A DNA stretch of 36,071 nt from a bacterium (lineage in GTDB: Bacteria > Elusimicrobiota > Elusimicrobia > UBA1565 > UBA9628): contig JAJXTZ010000005.1 in assembly GCA_021783355.1 (NCBI GenBank), positions 1 to 36,071 of the forward strand. The letters are read 5' to 3'. The notes under the pieces are model-generated. The model saw only the letters and a list, made by a program, of their open reading frames with translations, was not told the origin of the DNA and ran no database searches. The number at the start of each line of letters is the position of its first letter. Position 1 is the first letter of the stretch. The position numbers and the translations under genes are program-made. This document shows, in pieces, positions 23,497 to 34,939 of this stretch.

Positions 23497-23982
23497 GTGA
23501 AGACGCTGGCCGTCGTCGCGGCGCTCGCCGCCTGCCTCGCCGCCTGCCTCGCCGCCTGCTCGGGGGGGGGCTCCTCCGCCGCCCCGCGCCTGCCGGACGT
23601 CCGCCTGCCGACCCTCGGGGGGCCGCTCGGAGGCTCCCTGGCCTCCTGCCCGACCGCCAAGTGCCTGACCGTGCTGGTCGCCCCGTGGTGCCCGGTCTGC
23701 CACTTGGTGACGCCCGAGATCAAGGGATTCCGCCGCTACTTGGACGCCAAGGGCGTCTCCAGCCGCGTCGTCGTCGGCCAGTCCGACGACCTGGGTGCGA
23801 TCAAGGAGTTCGCCGCGAGCTTCGGGGCCGACGCCCTGCTCGACGACGGCGGCGCCGTCCCGGCGCGCGGGGTCCCCTCGTTCATCGTCACAGACCGGAC
23901 CGGCCGCGTGCTGGAGGCCGTCGACGGCTTCCCGCGCTCCAGCGGGCCCGAGGACCTGGCCCGGGACCTGGGGCTGCTTTGA
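23497..23982 (+). CDS. Thioredoxin-fold lipoprotein with WCPVC active site
   Basis: A 161-residue protein from GTG 23497. The N-terminus contains three consecutive LAAC boxes (Cys13, Cys17, Cys21), any of which could be the lipidated cysteine, so it is predicted to be a membrane-anchored lipoprotein. APWCPVCH (63-69) is a thioredoxin-like CxxC, followed by the typical helix, a beta strand at SRVVVGQ, and the cis-proline segment GVPSFIVTDRTGRVLEAVDGF. The family reduces or shuffles disulfides outside the cytoplasm; the direction cannot be told from sequence. A 9-G tract follows the lipoboxes. It lies 34 bases before ald and may be cotranscribed with it. Confidence 0.85.
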   Translation: MKTLAVVAALAACLAACLAACSGGGSSAAPRLPDVRLPTLGGPLGGSLASCPTAKCLTVLVAPWCPVCHLVTPEIKGFRRYLDAKGVSSRVVVGQSDDLGAIKEFAASFGADALLDDGGAVPARGVPSFIVTDRTGRVLEAVDGFPRSSGPEDLARDLGLL

Positions 23983-24016
23983 CTTTTAGAGACGGACCAC
24001 GAGGAGAACAATCGCC

Positions 24017-25126
24017 ATGAAGATCGGAGTGCCGAAGGAAATCAAGAACCGCGAACACCGCGTGGGCCTGGTGCCCGGCGGCGTGCGCGCGCTGGTCAAG
24101 GACGGCCATAAGGTCCTGATCGAGAAGTCCGCCGGCGTCGGCTCCGGGATCCCGGACGACGACTACAAGGCCGCGGGCGCGGCGATCGTGGACAAGAAGC
24201 GCCTGTTCGCCGACGCGGACATGATCATCAAGGTCAAGGAGCCCCTCGAGGAGGAGTACGCCCTGTTCCGCGAAGGCCAAATCCTTTATACGTACCTGCA
24301 CTTGGCCCCCGCTCCGGCGCTGACCAAGGCGCTCCTCAAGGCCAAGGTCCGCGCGGTCGCCTACGAGACCATCCAACTGCGCGACGGCTCCCTGCCCCTG
24401 CTGACCCCGATGAGCGAGGTCGCAGGCAAGATGTCGGTGCAGCTGGGCGCGCAGTTCCTGGAGAAGCACCACGGCGGGCGCGGCGTGCTCCTCGGCGGCG
24501 TCCCCGGCGTGGACCGCGGCGTGGTGACCATCATCGGCGGCGGCGTGGTGGGCATCAACGCGGCCAAGATCGCCATCGGCATGGGCGCGCGCGTGAACAT
24601 CCTGGACGTCTCCGCCCCGCGCCTGGCCTACCTCGACGACGTGTTCGGCAACTCCGTCACCACCCTGATGAGCCACGAAGAGAACATCCAGAAGGCCGTC
24701 GTGCGCTCGGACCTGCTGATCGGCGCGGTGCTCATCCCCGGCGCCAAGGCGCCGCACCTGGTCACCGTGGACATCGTCAAGCAGATGCGTCCCGGCTCGG
24801 TGATCGTGGACGTGGCCGTGGACCAGGGCGGCTGCGTGGAGACCGCGGAGGTCACCAGCCACGACAAGCCCGTCCTCGTCAAGCACGGCGTCCTCCATTA
24901 CGCGGTGCCCAACATCCCGGGCGCCGTCGCCCACACCTCGACCTACGCGCTGACCAACGTCACGCTCAAGTACGCGCGCGACATCGCGCGCTACGGCCTG
25001 GAGGACGCGGTGCGCCGCGACGAGGCCCTGCGCAAGGGCGTCAACTGCTACCGGGGGAGGGTCGTGCACGCGGCCGTCGCCGCGTCGCTCGGCGAGAAGC
25101 CCGTCGAGCTTGAGACGCTGGTCTAG
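24017..25126 (+). CDS. ald: Alanine dehydrogenase
   Basis: A 369-residue NAD-dependent enzyme interconverting L-alanine and pyruvate plus ammonia, normally hexameric and cytoplasmic. ATG 24017 has GAGGAG upstream. The opening [18 protein letters not shown] is diagnostic, with Arg15; Lys74 (KVKEP) and His95 (YLHLAP) are the substrate-binding and catalytic residues. IIGGGVVG is the dinucleotide-binding loop, and [11 protein letters not shown] carries the conserved aspartate. Length is normal. Located beside a peptide importer and peptidase operon, it fits catabolism of alanine released from peptides, or ammonia assimilation in reverse. Confidence 0.96.
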   Translation: MKIGVPKEIKNREHRVGLVPGGVRALVKDGHKVLIEKSAGVGSGIPDDDYKAAGAAIVDKKRLFADADMIIKVKEPLEEEYALFREGQILYTYLHLAPAPALTKALLKAKVRAVAYETIQLRDGSLPLLTPMSEVAGKMSVQLGAQFLEKHHGGRGVLLGGVPGVDRGVVTIIGGGVVGINAAKIAIGMGARVNILDVSAPRLAYLDDVFGNSVTTLMSHEENIQKAVVRSDLLIGAVLIPGAKAPHLVTVDIVKQMRPGSVIVDVAVDQGGCVETAEVTSHDKPVLVKHGVLHYAVPNIPGAVAHTSTYALTNVTLKYARDIARYGLEDAVRRDEALRKGVNCYRGRVVHAAVAASLGEKPVELETLV

Positions 25127-26663
25127 CGCGGGCGCCATCGCCCTCCTGCTGGCCGCGGCGCCCGCGCGCGCCGCGGCCAGCAGGCGCGTCTACGATCCCG
25201 AGATCGCCCTGCTGCTGATCGACGTCCAGAGGCAGAGCGTCACGCTGGTGCGCGAGGAGATGCTGCGCCAGGCCGAATGGCTGGGGCTGGGGGGCATGCA
25301 AGTCCTCCTGCCCGCCAAGATGGACGCCTTCGAGGCGCGCGTGCGCCGGCGCCTGACGGTGGACTCCGATGTGGTGGAGGAGTACCGCCGCGCGATCGTG
25401 GACATGAGCCCCGGCGACGCGGGCGAGGCGGACCGCTTGGTCGCCGAGATCCGGCGCTACCACGGGCTGCGCCCCGGCCCGCCGCTGGAGCGCGTGCCAC
25501 TGCCTCCCGTCTCCGGCCCGGGGCCGAAACTGCTGGCGGAGAGCGGCGTGGGCTCGGACGCCGAGGCGGCGCTGGCCGGGTCCCCGCTCCTCGACGAGCC
25601 GGTGGCCTACGCCGAGCGCCGCTTCGGCTCCACGGGCCCGTTCCTGCGCCGGCGCAAGTGGAACCTGGACTTCTACCTGGGCTCCTTCTCCGACCTGATC
25701 CCGCAGTATCGCCGGCTCGGCTACCGGCGCGTCTACCGCCTGCGCGCGCCGTACGTGAGCTTCGGCCGCAGGGCCTACGTGCTGGCGCCGGAACCGGGAC
25801 TGCGCCCGCGCCTGGTCTACTGCTCTTTCTACGGGGCGGACCTCTTCCTGAACACGCGCGCCCAATGGGCGGTGCTGACGCGGGCCGCGCGCGGCCAAGG
25901 GCCCATCGTGCGCACGCTGACCTGCCCGTCCTGCCGCTGGAGCCCGCGCGGCGTGTCCGCCATGCGCGACCTGCTCGCGACCGTCCCGTACCCGGTCGAC
26001 GAGGTGGTCGTCGGCTACGACGACCTGTTCGCGCGGGCCTGGAAGGACCGGCTGCTGGGCATTTACCAGAACGACTACTGGCGGCTGGGCTGCTACCGCA
26101 GCCCCGCCGGGGTCGTAGCCACGCTCCAGCCGCGGCACACCGACTACGGCGAGATCCTGGCCGCCTCGCTGGAGCCCTTGATCCGCCGCGGGGCGCGCGC
26201 CGTGTTCTACGGCGGGCCCGCGGCCGCGGTGGACCCGCGGGCGGACACGGCGGACCTGGCCCTGCCCACGGCCTTCGTCAGCGACGAGGGCAAGCCCATC
26301 CCGTTCGTCAACGCGCTGCGGCCCCCGCGCCGCCGCCCGCTGCTCTTCGGCGGACTGCCCACGCCGCTCTTCGCCACCCGCGAGTGGCTGGCGGCCGCCC
26401 GCAAGCGCGGCGTCAGCGCTTTCGACGGCGAGATGGCGCGCCTGGCCGAGGCCGCGGTCTTCTGGCGGCGGCCGGACGGCACGCCGGTGAGCCTGGGGAT
26501 CGGCGCGGTCCTCGGGGGGCTCTCCGACCTGCACCCCGAGGAGGACCGGACCTTCTACACCCTCGAGTACGCCAACCAGGTGGGCCGGGAGTCGGCCAAG
26601 AGGCAGTTCCTGGCGCGGGTCGTCGCGGCGCTCAAGGCCGCGGCGCGAGATAAAAGTCGGTGA
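25110..26663 (+). CDS. Secreted protein with nucleoside-phosphorylase-like C-terminal domain
   Basis: A 517-residue product. The only workable start is TTG 25110, overlapping ald by 17 bases, which gives a good signal peptide ([20 protein letters not shown]). The middle has no family I know. From about 320 on, [33 protein letters not shown], and [32 protein letters not shown] follow the order of nucleoside phosphorylase signatures: GT/GSxGG, the VPT strand, and a VDxExA-like segment with the conserved Glu. A cytoplasmic fold behind a signal peptide is unusual. Catalysis on extracellular nucleosides is possible, but several active-site positions are uncertain. Its end overlaps the convergent gene by 32 bases. 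Confidence 0.7.
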   Translation: MRRWSSAGAIALLLAAAPARAAASRRVYDPEIALLLIDVQRQSVTLVREEMLRQAEWLGLGGMQVLLPAKMDAFEARVRRRLTVDSDVVEEYRRAIVDMSPGDAGEADRLVAEIRRYHGLRPGPPLERVPLPPVSGPGPKLLAESGVGSDAEAALAGSPLLDEPVAYAERRFGSTGPFLRRRKWNLDFYLGSFSDLIPQYRRLGYRRVYRLRAPYVSFGRRAYVLAPEPGLRPRLVYCSFYGADLFLNTRAQWAVLTRAARGQGPIVRTLTCPSCRWSPRGVSAMRDLLATVPYPVDEVVVGYDDLFARAWKDRLLGIYQNDYWRLGCYRSPAGVVATLQPRHTDYGEILAASLEPLIRRGARAVFYGGPAAAVDPRADTADLALPTAFVSDEGKPIPFVNALRPPRRRPLLFGGLPTPLFATREWLAAARKRGVSAFDGEMARLAEAAVFWRRPDGTPVSLGIGAVLGGLSDLHPEEDRTFYTLEYANQVGRESAKRQFLARVVAALKAAARDKSR

Positions 26664-27462
26664 TCAGAGGCTCGTCGGAAAGCCCTTGGACCTCGGCCGG
26701 GGTGCCGCCTAGGGTTGCGGCCAGGTCCTTGGCCAGCCCGGCGCGCTTGCTTGGCGACATCGCGCGCACCCCCTCAGTCCCCGGGTCCAGGTAGACCGGG
26801 GCGTAGCCCGCCTTGGAGATGGACACCGCGTAGCCGCGCCCGTCCAACGGCGGGACCACGAGGCGGTAGCGGCCCGCGGCGTCGGTGCGCGTCGCCACCA
26901 GCCGGTCGCTGCGCGGATCGGAAAACCCCATCCGGCAGCCCGCCAGCGGACGCAGCGTCGTCAGGTCGTAGACGGCGCCGCGCAGGCGCCACTCGCTGGC
27001 GCGGCGGCGGGACGCGGGCGTGACGAAGACGGGCTCGGGAGCCGGGGCCTGGTCGGCGGGGGAGATCGCGATCATCCCCGACCCTTCCGCGCTCGGTGCG
27101 GCGGGAGCGTCCGCCGGCGCGGCGGCCGCCTGGGTCTGCCCGGCGACAACGGCCTCGGCGTCCTGATGCGAGAGGGCGGCCGAGACCGCCGCCGTCGAGG
27201 CGTATTTCAGCAGGCCCATCTTCTGCAGGTCCTTGGAGTTCTCCTCGCCCAGGCTGAAAAGGCCGGTCGCCATCGTCCAAACCACGGCGCCGATCCCCGC
27301 GAACAGGAGGAGAGGGGGCAGGAAGCGGTACCAGGCGGTCTGCTTGAGCGGATTCTGCTCGGAGGCCCCTTCATCCTCCGGGAAGGACATCGGGCAGTTC
27401 GGGCAGTCCCGGGCCTCGGGCGGGAGTTTGGCGCCGCAGCCGGGGCAGCGCTCCGGGGTCAA
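26632..27462 (-). CDS. Zinc-ribbon membrane protein with carboxypeptidase-regulatory-like domain
   Basis: A 276-residue protein. The TTG start at 27462 forms TTGA with the serA stop. Cys6/Cys9 and Cys20/Cys23 (CPGC and CPNC) form an N-terminal zinc ribbon. One transmembrane helix spans about 48-66 (FLPPLLLFAGIGAVVWTMA). After a Pro/Ala-rich linker, RGAVYDLTTLRPLAGCRMGF, RTDAAGRYRLVVPP and YAVSISKAGYAP form a carboxypeptidase-regulatory/CnaB-type beta-sandwich. Topology is probably ribbon inside, sandwich outside. No function is assigned. It closes the clpP-lon-serA gene run. Confidence 0.75.
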   Translation of the reverse strand: MTPERCPGCGAKLPPEARDCPNCPMSFPEDEGASEQNPLKQTAWYRFLPPLLLFAGIGAVVWTMATGLFSLGEENSKDLQKMGLLKYASTAAVSAALSHQDAEAVVAGQTQAAAAPADAPAAPSAEGSGMIAISPADQAPAPEPVFVTPASRRRASEWRLRGAVYDLTTLRPLAGCRMGFSDPRSDRLVATRTDAAGRYRLVVPPLDGRGYAVSISKAGYAPVYLDPGTEGVRAMSPSKRAGLAKDLAATLGGTPAEVQGLSDEPLITDFYLAPRP

Positions 27463-29054
27463 AGCTCCACCCAGTGGGCGCGCCGGACCCCTTCCAGGCG
27501 CTCGAGCCGGGCGCGGACCTCCGGGGGGACCGCGTCGTCCACCGTCAGGACCATCGCCGCTTCGCCGTGCGGGGCGCGGCGGCCGACGCGCATGTCGGCG
27601 ATGTTGACGCCGGCCTCGCCGAGCAGGGCCCCGACCCGGCCGATGACGCCCGGCGCGTCGGAATTGGTCAGCACGATCATCTTGCCCTCGGGGCGCACGT
27701 CCACGCCGAGCGCGCCCAGCCGCACCAGGCGCGGCTCTCCGGGGGCCAGCACGGCGCCGGTGACCGAGACCGGGCCCGCGTCGGTGACCGCGGTGACGGT
27801 CATCTCGCGGCGCGCGCCGTCGCCGGCGCGAGGGGAGACCGACTCGGAGACGCGCAGGCCCCGCTCGGCCGCCACGGCCGGGGCGGAGATCCAGCTCACC
27901 GATGGCCCCAGGATCGGCGTCAGCAGGCCCTTGAGCGCGCTGACGGCCAGCGGCCGGCGCTCCGCGGGCTTGAAGTCGCCCGAGAACGCGCACGCGAACT
28001 CGCGCACGCCGCCCTCCAGGGTCTGGGCCAGGAAGCGGCCCAGGGCCTCGGCGAGGCCCAGCCAGTCGCCGAGGGCGGCCAGGGTCTGCGCGTCGAAGCC
28101 CGGGAGGTTCAAGGCGTTCGGGGCCAGGCCCTTCTCGTGGAACTCCAGCACGGCCTGGGCCAGCTCGGTGGCCACGCGGCCCTGCGCCTCGCGCGTGGAG
28201 GCGCCCAGGTGCGGGGTCAGGACCAGGTTCGGCGCGCCGCGCAGCGGGCTGTCCTCCGGGACGGGCTCCTTCGAGAAGACGTCCAGGCCCGCCGCGGCCA
28301 CGCGTCCGTCCTTGAGCGCCTCGGCCAGCGCCGCCTCGTCGATCAGCTCGCCGCGCGCGCAGTTGATCAGACGCAGTCCCTTCTTGGCGACCTTGAGCGA
28401 CTCCGCGTCGATCAGGTGCCGCGTCTTGGCGCCGCCCGGCACGTGCAGGGTGACGAAGTCGGCCCGGGAGAGCAGGGCGTCGAGCGCCAGCGGCTCCACG
28501 CCCAGCTCGCGCGCCTGCGCCTCGGACACGAACGGGTCGTGGCCGATTACGGTCATGCCGAAGGCCTGCGCGCGGCGCGCGACCTCGCGGCCGATGCGCC
28601 CCAGGCCGACGACGCCCAGGGTCTTGCCGAAGAGCTCCACGCCCATGAACTTCGAGCGCTCCCACTTGCCGGCCTTGACCGACGCGTCGGCCGCGGGGAC
28701 CTGGCGCGCCAGCGACAGCATCAGCGCCAGCGCGTGCTCGGCGGCGGCCAGGGTGTTGGCCGCAGGGGCGTTGATCACGGCGATGCCGCGGCGCGTGGCC
28801 GCCGGCAGGTCGATGTTGTCCACGCCGACGCCGGCGCGCCCGATCAGGCGCAGCCCCGCGGCCTTGCCGATCCACTCCGCGGTCACCTTCGTCTCCGAAC
28901 GCACCAGCCACGCGCCGGCCCCCACGAGAGCCTTCGTCAGGACCTCCGGGCTCGGCGCAATCTCATAGCGCAGCTCGATGTCAGGGCGGCCCTCCAGCGG
29001 CTTGAGCCCCTCGGGATCGATCTTGTCGGTGACGAGGACTTTCAGCGTTCCCAT
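27459..29054 (-). CDS. serA: D-3-phosphoglycerate dehydrogenase, long form
   Basis: A 531-residue enzyme catalysing the first committed step of serine synthesis, 3-phosphoglycerate to 3-phosphohydroxypyruvate with NAD. GRAGVGVDNID (72-82) and the nucleotide loop GLGRIG (150-155) are present, as are INCARGELID and TPHLGASTREAQ with the catalytic histidine. After the catalytic part come the intervening domain and a C-terminal ACT domain (VLTNSDAPGVIGRVGALLGEAGVNIADM), the usual site of serine feedback. ATG 29054 follows the aminotransferase stop by four bases with GAGG upstream. Adjacent genes supply the next step of the pathway. Confidence 0.96.
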   Translation of the reverse strand: MGTLKVLVTDKIDPEGLKPLEGRPDIELRYEIAPSPEVLTKALVGAGAWLVRSETKVTAEWIGKAAGLRLIGRAGVGVDNIDLPAATRRGIAVINAPAANTLAAAEHALALMLSLARQVPAADASVKAGKWERSKFMGVELFGKTLGVVGLGRIGREVARRAQAFGMTVIGHDPFVSEAQARELGVEPLALDALLSRADFVTLHVPGGAKTRHLIDAESLKVAKKGLRLINCARGELIDEAALAEALKDGRVAAAGLDVFSKEPVPEDSPLRGAPNLVLTPHLGASTREAQGRVATELAQAVLEFHEKGLAPNALNLPGFDAQTLAALGDWLGLAEALGRFLAQTLEGGVREFACAFSGDFKPAERRPLAVSALKGLLTPILGPSVSWISAPAVAAERGLRVSESVSPRAGDGARREMTVTAVTDAGPVSVTGAVLAPGEPRLVRLGALGVDVRPEGKMIVLTNSDAPGVIGRVGALLGEAGVNIADMRVGRRAPHGEAAMVLTVDDAVPPEVRARLERLEGVRRAHWVEL

Positions 29055-29058
29055 GGCC

Positions 29059-30150
29059 TCAGGCCTTCGCCTTCGCCAGCCGGGCGGCGAGGGCGTCGAT
29101 GCCCGCGTCCACGTCGGCGCGGGAGATGTACGCCATGTGCGCCAGTCGCGCGATCTTGCCCTTCAGATGCAGCTGGCCCCCGGCGATCGAGATGCCGTCC
29201 TCGCGCAGGACGTCGGCCAGGAGCTTGTCGCCGTCCACGCCCTCGGGAAGGACGATGCCGGTGAGGATGTTGGCCGGGCTCTTGGCGAAGAACGGCAGGC
29301 CCAGGGTCTCGGTCAGGCGCCGGCGCGCGTGGGCGGCCAGCGCGTCGTGGCGCTTCCAGATGGCCTCCAGCCCCTCGGCGCGCAGGAGCTTGAGCGCCGC
29401 GGCCTGGCCGGCCACGATCGAGATCGCCGGGGTCCACGGCGTCTCGCGCGAGGCCAGGGAGCGGCGCATGATCCGCCAGTCGAAGTTGAAGCGGGGCAGG
29501 CGGGCGGACTCGGCGGCTTTCTCCGCGCGCGCGGAGAGCGCGACGAAGGCCAGCCCGGGCGCGTTCATCAGGCCCTTCTGCGAGCCGGTGACGACCGCGT
29601 CCAGGCCCCAGGCGTCGGTCTCGAGCCGCTCGCAGGCCAGGCCGGAGACGGAGTCGACGACGACGAGGGCGTCCGATTCCTCGCGGACGACCGCGGCCAG
29701 GGCTTCCACCGGGTTGAGCACGCCGGTCGAGGTGTCCGTGTGCTGGAGGAAGACCGCCTTCCAGCCCTTGCGCGCGCGCAAGGCCCGGCGCAGGTCCTCG
29801 GGGTCCGCGGCGCGGCCCCACTCGTAGCCCAGCACCTCCGGCTCGATGCCGAACGCGCGGTGGATGGCGGAAAAGCGCTCGCCGAAGGCCCCGGTCGAGA
29901 GCACCAGCGAGAGGTCGCCGGGGGACAGCAGGTTCTGCACCGCCGACTCCATGCCGGCGGTGCCGGAGCCGGTCATCATCAGCGCCGGGCTCTTGGTGCG
30001 GAAGACCCACTGCATGTCCTCCAGGACCTGCGCGAACATCCGCCCGAAGTCCTCGGTGCGGTGGTGGACCAGCGGTCGGGACATCGCCTCGAGCACCTGG
30101 GGGGGCAGGGGCGTCGGGCCGGGCGTCAGCATGATGTTCTTGGGGGACAT
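29059..30150 (-). CDS. Class V aminotransferase, probably phosphoserine or serine/alanine-glyoxylate type
   Basis: A 363-residue PLP enzyme. LTPGPTPLPPQVLEAM is the usual N-terminus; GSGTAGME (61-68) binds the cofactor phosphate, Asp166 (VVVDSVSG) contacts the ring nitrogen and Lys192 (TGSQKGLM) is the Schiff-base lysine. By sequence it looks like the alanine-glyoxylate/serine-pyruvate branch rather than E. coli SerC. Four bases before serA on the same strand, it is the best candidate for transamination of phosphohydroxypyruvate, as class V enzymes of this branch do in several phyla. No phosphoserine phosphatase is present in the window. Substrate is inferred from context. Confidence 0.88.
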   Translation of the reverse strand: MSPKNIMLTPGPTPLPPQVLEAMSRPLVHHRTEDFGRMFAQVLEDMQWVFRTKSPALMMTGSGTAGMESAVQNLLSPGDLSLVLSTGAFGERFSAIHRAFGIEPEVLGYEWGRAADPEDLRRALRARKGWKAVFLQHTDTSTGVLNPVEALAAVVREESDALVVVDSVSGLACERLETDAWGLDAVVTGSQKGLMNAPGLAFVALSARAEKAAESARLPRFNFDWRIMRRSLASRETPWTPAISIVAGQAAALKLLRAEGLEAIWKRHDALAAHARRRLTETLGLPFFAKSPANILTGIVLPEGVDGDKLLADVLREDGISIAGGQLHLKGKIARLAHMAYISRADVDAGIDALAARLAKAKA

Positions 30151-30170
30151 GGGCTCTCGGGGGGCGAGGG

Positions 30171-32587
<2,417 letters not shown>

Positions 32588-32591
<4 letters not shown>

Positions 32592-33196
32592 GGCTTCGCC
32601 GCCTCCACGATCCTGTCGGCCAGCCCGTAGGCGACGGCTTCTTCGGCCGACAAGTAGAAATTGCGCTCGCAATCCGCGTCCACCTTGGCGAAGGGCCGGC
32701 CGCTGTGGCGCGCCAGGATCTCCGACAGGCGGCGGCGCGTCTCGCCCATCTCGGCGCCCTGGATGCGGATGTCGGTCTCCTGGCCGCCCATCCCGCCGCG
32801 CGTCAGCGGCTGGTGGATCATCACGCGCGCGTGCGGCAGGACGAAGCGCTTGCCCTTGGTCCCCGCGGCGAGCAGGACCGCGCCGAAGCTCATCGCCATC
32901 CCCATGCACAGGGTCGAGATCGGCGCGCGCACGAACTGCATCGTGTCGTAGACCGCCAGGCCGGCGGTGACCATGCCGCCGGGGGAGTTGATGTAGAGGT
33001 GGATGTCCTTGTCCGGGTCGTCGGCGTCCAGGTACAGGAGCTGGGAGATCAGGAGGTTCGCCGAGTCGGTGGTGACGGCGCCGCCGTCGCCTCCGACGAA
33101 GATGATGCGCTCCTTGAGCAGGCGCGAGAAGATGTCGTAGCCGACGGCCGAGCCTTGGGTCCAGCGCTCGAGGACTTGGGGGAGAATCGCGGGCAT
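32588..33196 (-). CDS. clpP: ATP-dependent Clp protease proteolytic subunit
   Basis: A 202-residue serine peptidase forming the ClpP barrel. ATG 33196 gives the normal length; an in-frame TTG at 33232 would add 12 atypical residues. FVGGDGG, YINSPGGMVTAGLAVYDTM, Ser103 (GMAMSFGAVLLAAG), His128 (VMIHQPL) and the Asp of YGLAD give the triad. The active-site segment reads MAMSFGA instead of the common QAASMGA, a mild variation. No ribosome site is clear. No ClpX or ClpA gene follows; lon takes that position. Confidence 0.95.
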
Positions 33197-33238
33197 GGAG
33201 AGAGGATACTTCTTTGGGGGGAAGCCCCTCAAGGGAAA

Positions 33239-33263
33239 GGCGGGCGCCGGCCCGGCGCCCGCC
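33239..33263 (-). terminator. GC-rich hairpin between tig and clpP
   Basis: Eleven-base arms GGCGGGCGCCG (33239-33249) and CGGCGCCCGCC (33253-33263) pair around three bases, followed on the minus strand by TTTCCCTT. The short U-tract suggests partial termination after tig, lowering but not abolishing clpP-lon transcription. Confidence 0.55.
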
Positions 33264-33283
33264 CCGTTCCGCGTCCGGCGGCG

Positions 33284-34558
33284 TCAGGCGTCCTTGTAGA
33301 CCGCCTTGTCCTTCAGGAAGGCCATCGTCTTGCGCTCGCGGATCATGTGCTTGATCTGGTCCTTGCGCTTCTCGAAGAGCTCGCGCATCTCCTTCTTCTT
33401 CCCGTCGTTCTCGGCGTCCTTCAGGCCGAGCTCCAGCTCCGCGCCCACCTCGGCGTCGGTCGCCTCGATCTTCTCCTTCTCGGCGATCGAGTTCAGCACG
33501 AAGGCCAGGCGCACCTCGTCCTCGGCGCGCGGCTGCATCTTCTCGCGCAGGTCCTTGAGGACCTTGTCGGACAGGTTCGCCGCCCCGACCAACTGGCGGC
33601 GCATGCGCTCCATCATGCCCTGGAGCTGGCGCTCCACCATCGACGGCGGGAGGGGGAAGCGGTTGGCCTTGGCGAGCGCCTCCTCGATCTGGCGCGTCGC
33701 GTCGGCCTCGGACTCAGACTTCGTCTCGCGGTCCAGGACCTCCTTGAGCTTCGCCTTCAGCTCGTCGAGGGTCTCGAAGCCCAGGTCTTTGGCGAACTCG
33801 GCGTCCAGCGCGGGCAGGATCTTGGTCTTGATCTCCGTGAGCGTCACGGCGAGATCGGCGTCCTGGCCGCCCAGCTTGACCGTGATGGTCTTGGTCTGGC
33901 CGCGCTTCATGCCCTTGAGGCCCGCGGTCAGGCCCTCGACCGACTGCTCGGCGGACATGTCCACCAGCTCCGCGGTCCCCTTCGCGTTGGGCAGGGGCTT
34001 GCCGCCGCGCGAGGCGGCGTAGTCGATCACGGCGAAATGGCCGTCGCCGACGGTCTCGTCCTTGGCGGCCTCCAGGCGCGCGTGGGACTCGCGCAGGTCC
34101 TGGACGCGCTTGTCGAGCGCGGCCGCGTCGGCGGCCTCCGGCTTGCGCGCGACGGGGATCTTCAGGTAGTCCTTGGCGGTGGGCGTCGGGGCGATCTCGA
34201 CGCGCACGGTCAGCGCCAGAGGCTCGCCGTCCTTCCACTTCACGTCCTCCACGGACGGGGTGTCGGCGACGCGCAGCTTGAGCTCCTCCAAGGCCGCGGG
34301 CACGTGCTCGCGGATCAAGGCGTCCAAAGCCTCCTCCCGCGCGTGGCCGGTGAAATGCTGCTTGATCACGTCGAGCGGCGCCTTGCCGACGCGGAAGCCG
34401 GGGATGCGCGCGCGGCTCTGGAGGCGGACCAGGGCGTTCTGCGTGTGCTCGGTCACCTGCTCGGCCGGAATCTCGACGGAGAGGGTGACGACGCAGCCCT
34501 CCTCCTTCACCTTCTTGACCTTCGCCTTGTCCGACTTCGTCGACGTGAAGAGGCCCAT
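33284..34558 (-). CDS. tig: Trigger factor
   Basis: A 424-residue ribosome-associated chaperone. ATG 34558 is preceded by GGAGGAA. The N-terminal ribosome-binding domain carries IPGFRVGKAP, a variant of the GFRPGKAP signature that contacts L23; VxVEIPAEQV precedes it. The middle is a shortened peptidyl-prolyl isomerase-type domain (VIDYAAS...VEGLTAGLKGMKRGQTKTI) and the C-terminal part is the helical cradle, rich in Lys/Glu. An extra basic N-terminus (STKSDKAKVKKVKEEG) is unusual. tig, clpP and lon in this order form a common proteostasis cluster. Confidence 0.95.
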   Translation of the reverse strand: MGLFTSTKSDKAKVKKVKEEGCVVTLSVEIPAEQVTEHTQNALVRLQSRARIPGFRVGKAPLDVIKQHFTGHAREEALDALIREHVPAALEELKLRVADTPSVEDVKWKDGEPLALTVRVEIAPTPTAKDYLKIPVARKPEAADAAALDKRVQDLRESHARLEAAKDETVGDGHFAVIDYAASRGGKPLPNAKGTAELVDMSAEQSVEGLTAGLKGMKRGQTKTITVKLGGQDADLAVTLTEIKTKILPALDAEFAKDLGFETLDELKAKLKEVLDRETKSESEADATRQIEEALAKANRFPLPPSMVERQLQGMMERMRRQLVGAANLSDKVLKDLREKMQPRAEDEVRLAFVLNSIAEKEKIEATDAEVGAELELGLKDAENDGKKKEMRELFEKRKDQIKHMIRERKTMAFLKDKAVYKDA

Positions 34559-34579
34559 GGTTCCTCCGCGGGAGTCGGG

Positions 34580-34660
34580 TGGGCGGGGGGGGACTTGAAC
34601 CCCCACGCCTTTCGGCACGCGGTCCTAAGCCGCGCGCGTCTGCCGTTCCGCCACCCGCCC
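34580..34660 (-). tRNA. tRNA-Leu (anticodon TAG)
   Basis: Acceptor GGGCGGG/CCCGCCC, anticodon stem CGCGG/CCGCG with loop CTTAGGA (TAG), a class II variable arm TGCCGAAAGGCG and T arm GGGGG/CCCCC. Discriminator A; CCA is not encoded. It lies 21 bases upstream of tig on the same strand. Confidence 0.93.
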
Positions 34661-34666
34661 GGAATC

Positions 34667-34693
34667 AAAAAGGACCGAGGAGTCCTCGGTCCT
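34667..34693 (-). terminator. Hairpin and U-run between tRNA-Lys and tRNA-Leu
   Basis: Eleven-base arms (34671-34681 and 34683-34693) around one base are followed on the minus strand by TTTT, so this looks like the tRNA-Lys terminator. The centre AGGACTCCT equals that of the pilT palindrome, so a protein-binding role is also possible. Confidence 0.6.
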
Positions 34694-34714
34694 CGTACGG
34701 CTCAGGAAATCGTC

Positions 34715-34788
34715 TGCACCATCTCGGACTCGAACCGAGAACCTTGACCTTAAGAGGGTCCTGCTCTAACCAGTTGAGCTAATGGTGC
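34715..34788 (-). tRNA. tRNA-Lys (anticodon CTT)
   Basis: Acceptor GCACCAT/ATGGTGC, D arm GCTC/GAGC, anticodon loop CTCTTAA (CTT), T arm CTCGG/CCGAG with TTCGAGT, discriminator A, no encoded CCA. Pair 27-43 is G-A, as in tRNA-Asn here. Confidence 0.93.
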
Positions 34789-34796
34789 CGGCCCAC

Positions 34797-34825
34797 AAGA
34801 TAGCAAAATCGCCGGACGCGCGCAA
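34797..34825 (-). promoter_or_regulatory. tRNA-Lys promoter
   Basis: On the minus strand TTGCGC (34825-34820), exactly 17 bases, then TATCTT (34802-34797), eight bases before the tRNA 5' end. Divergent from the promoter at 34840-34868. Confidence 0.6.
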
Positions 34826-34839
34826 GAGCCGCCCTGGGC

Positions 34840-34868
34840 TTGACGCGCGCGCCCGCGCGGGCTATTCT
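34840..34868 (+). promoter_or_regulatory. Promoter of the GYF-domain gene
   Basis: TTGACG (34840-34845), a 17-base spacer and TATTCT (34863-34868). The leader to ATG 34940 is about 65 bases. A second -10-like TATACT at 34925-34930 sits next to the start. Confidence 0.5.
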
Positions 34869-34939
34869 TCCCGCGAGACCGCGACCCTTAACATTTAAGA
34901 AATCGCGCGAAGCCCGGTCTCCTTTATACTATCGACGCC

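Noticed and set aside
25277-26653. 458-codon plus-strand frame within the phosphorylase-like gene
   Set aside because: It is Arg/Ala/Gly/Pro-rich and lacks the signature text and signal peptide of the other frame.
33197-33232. N-terminal extension of ClpP to TTG 33232
   Set aside because: It adds 12 unusual residues; the ATG at 33196 gives the normal family length.
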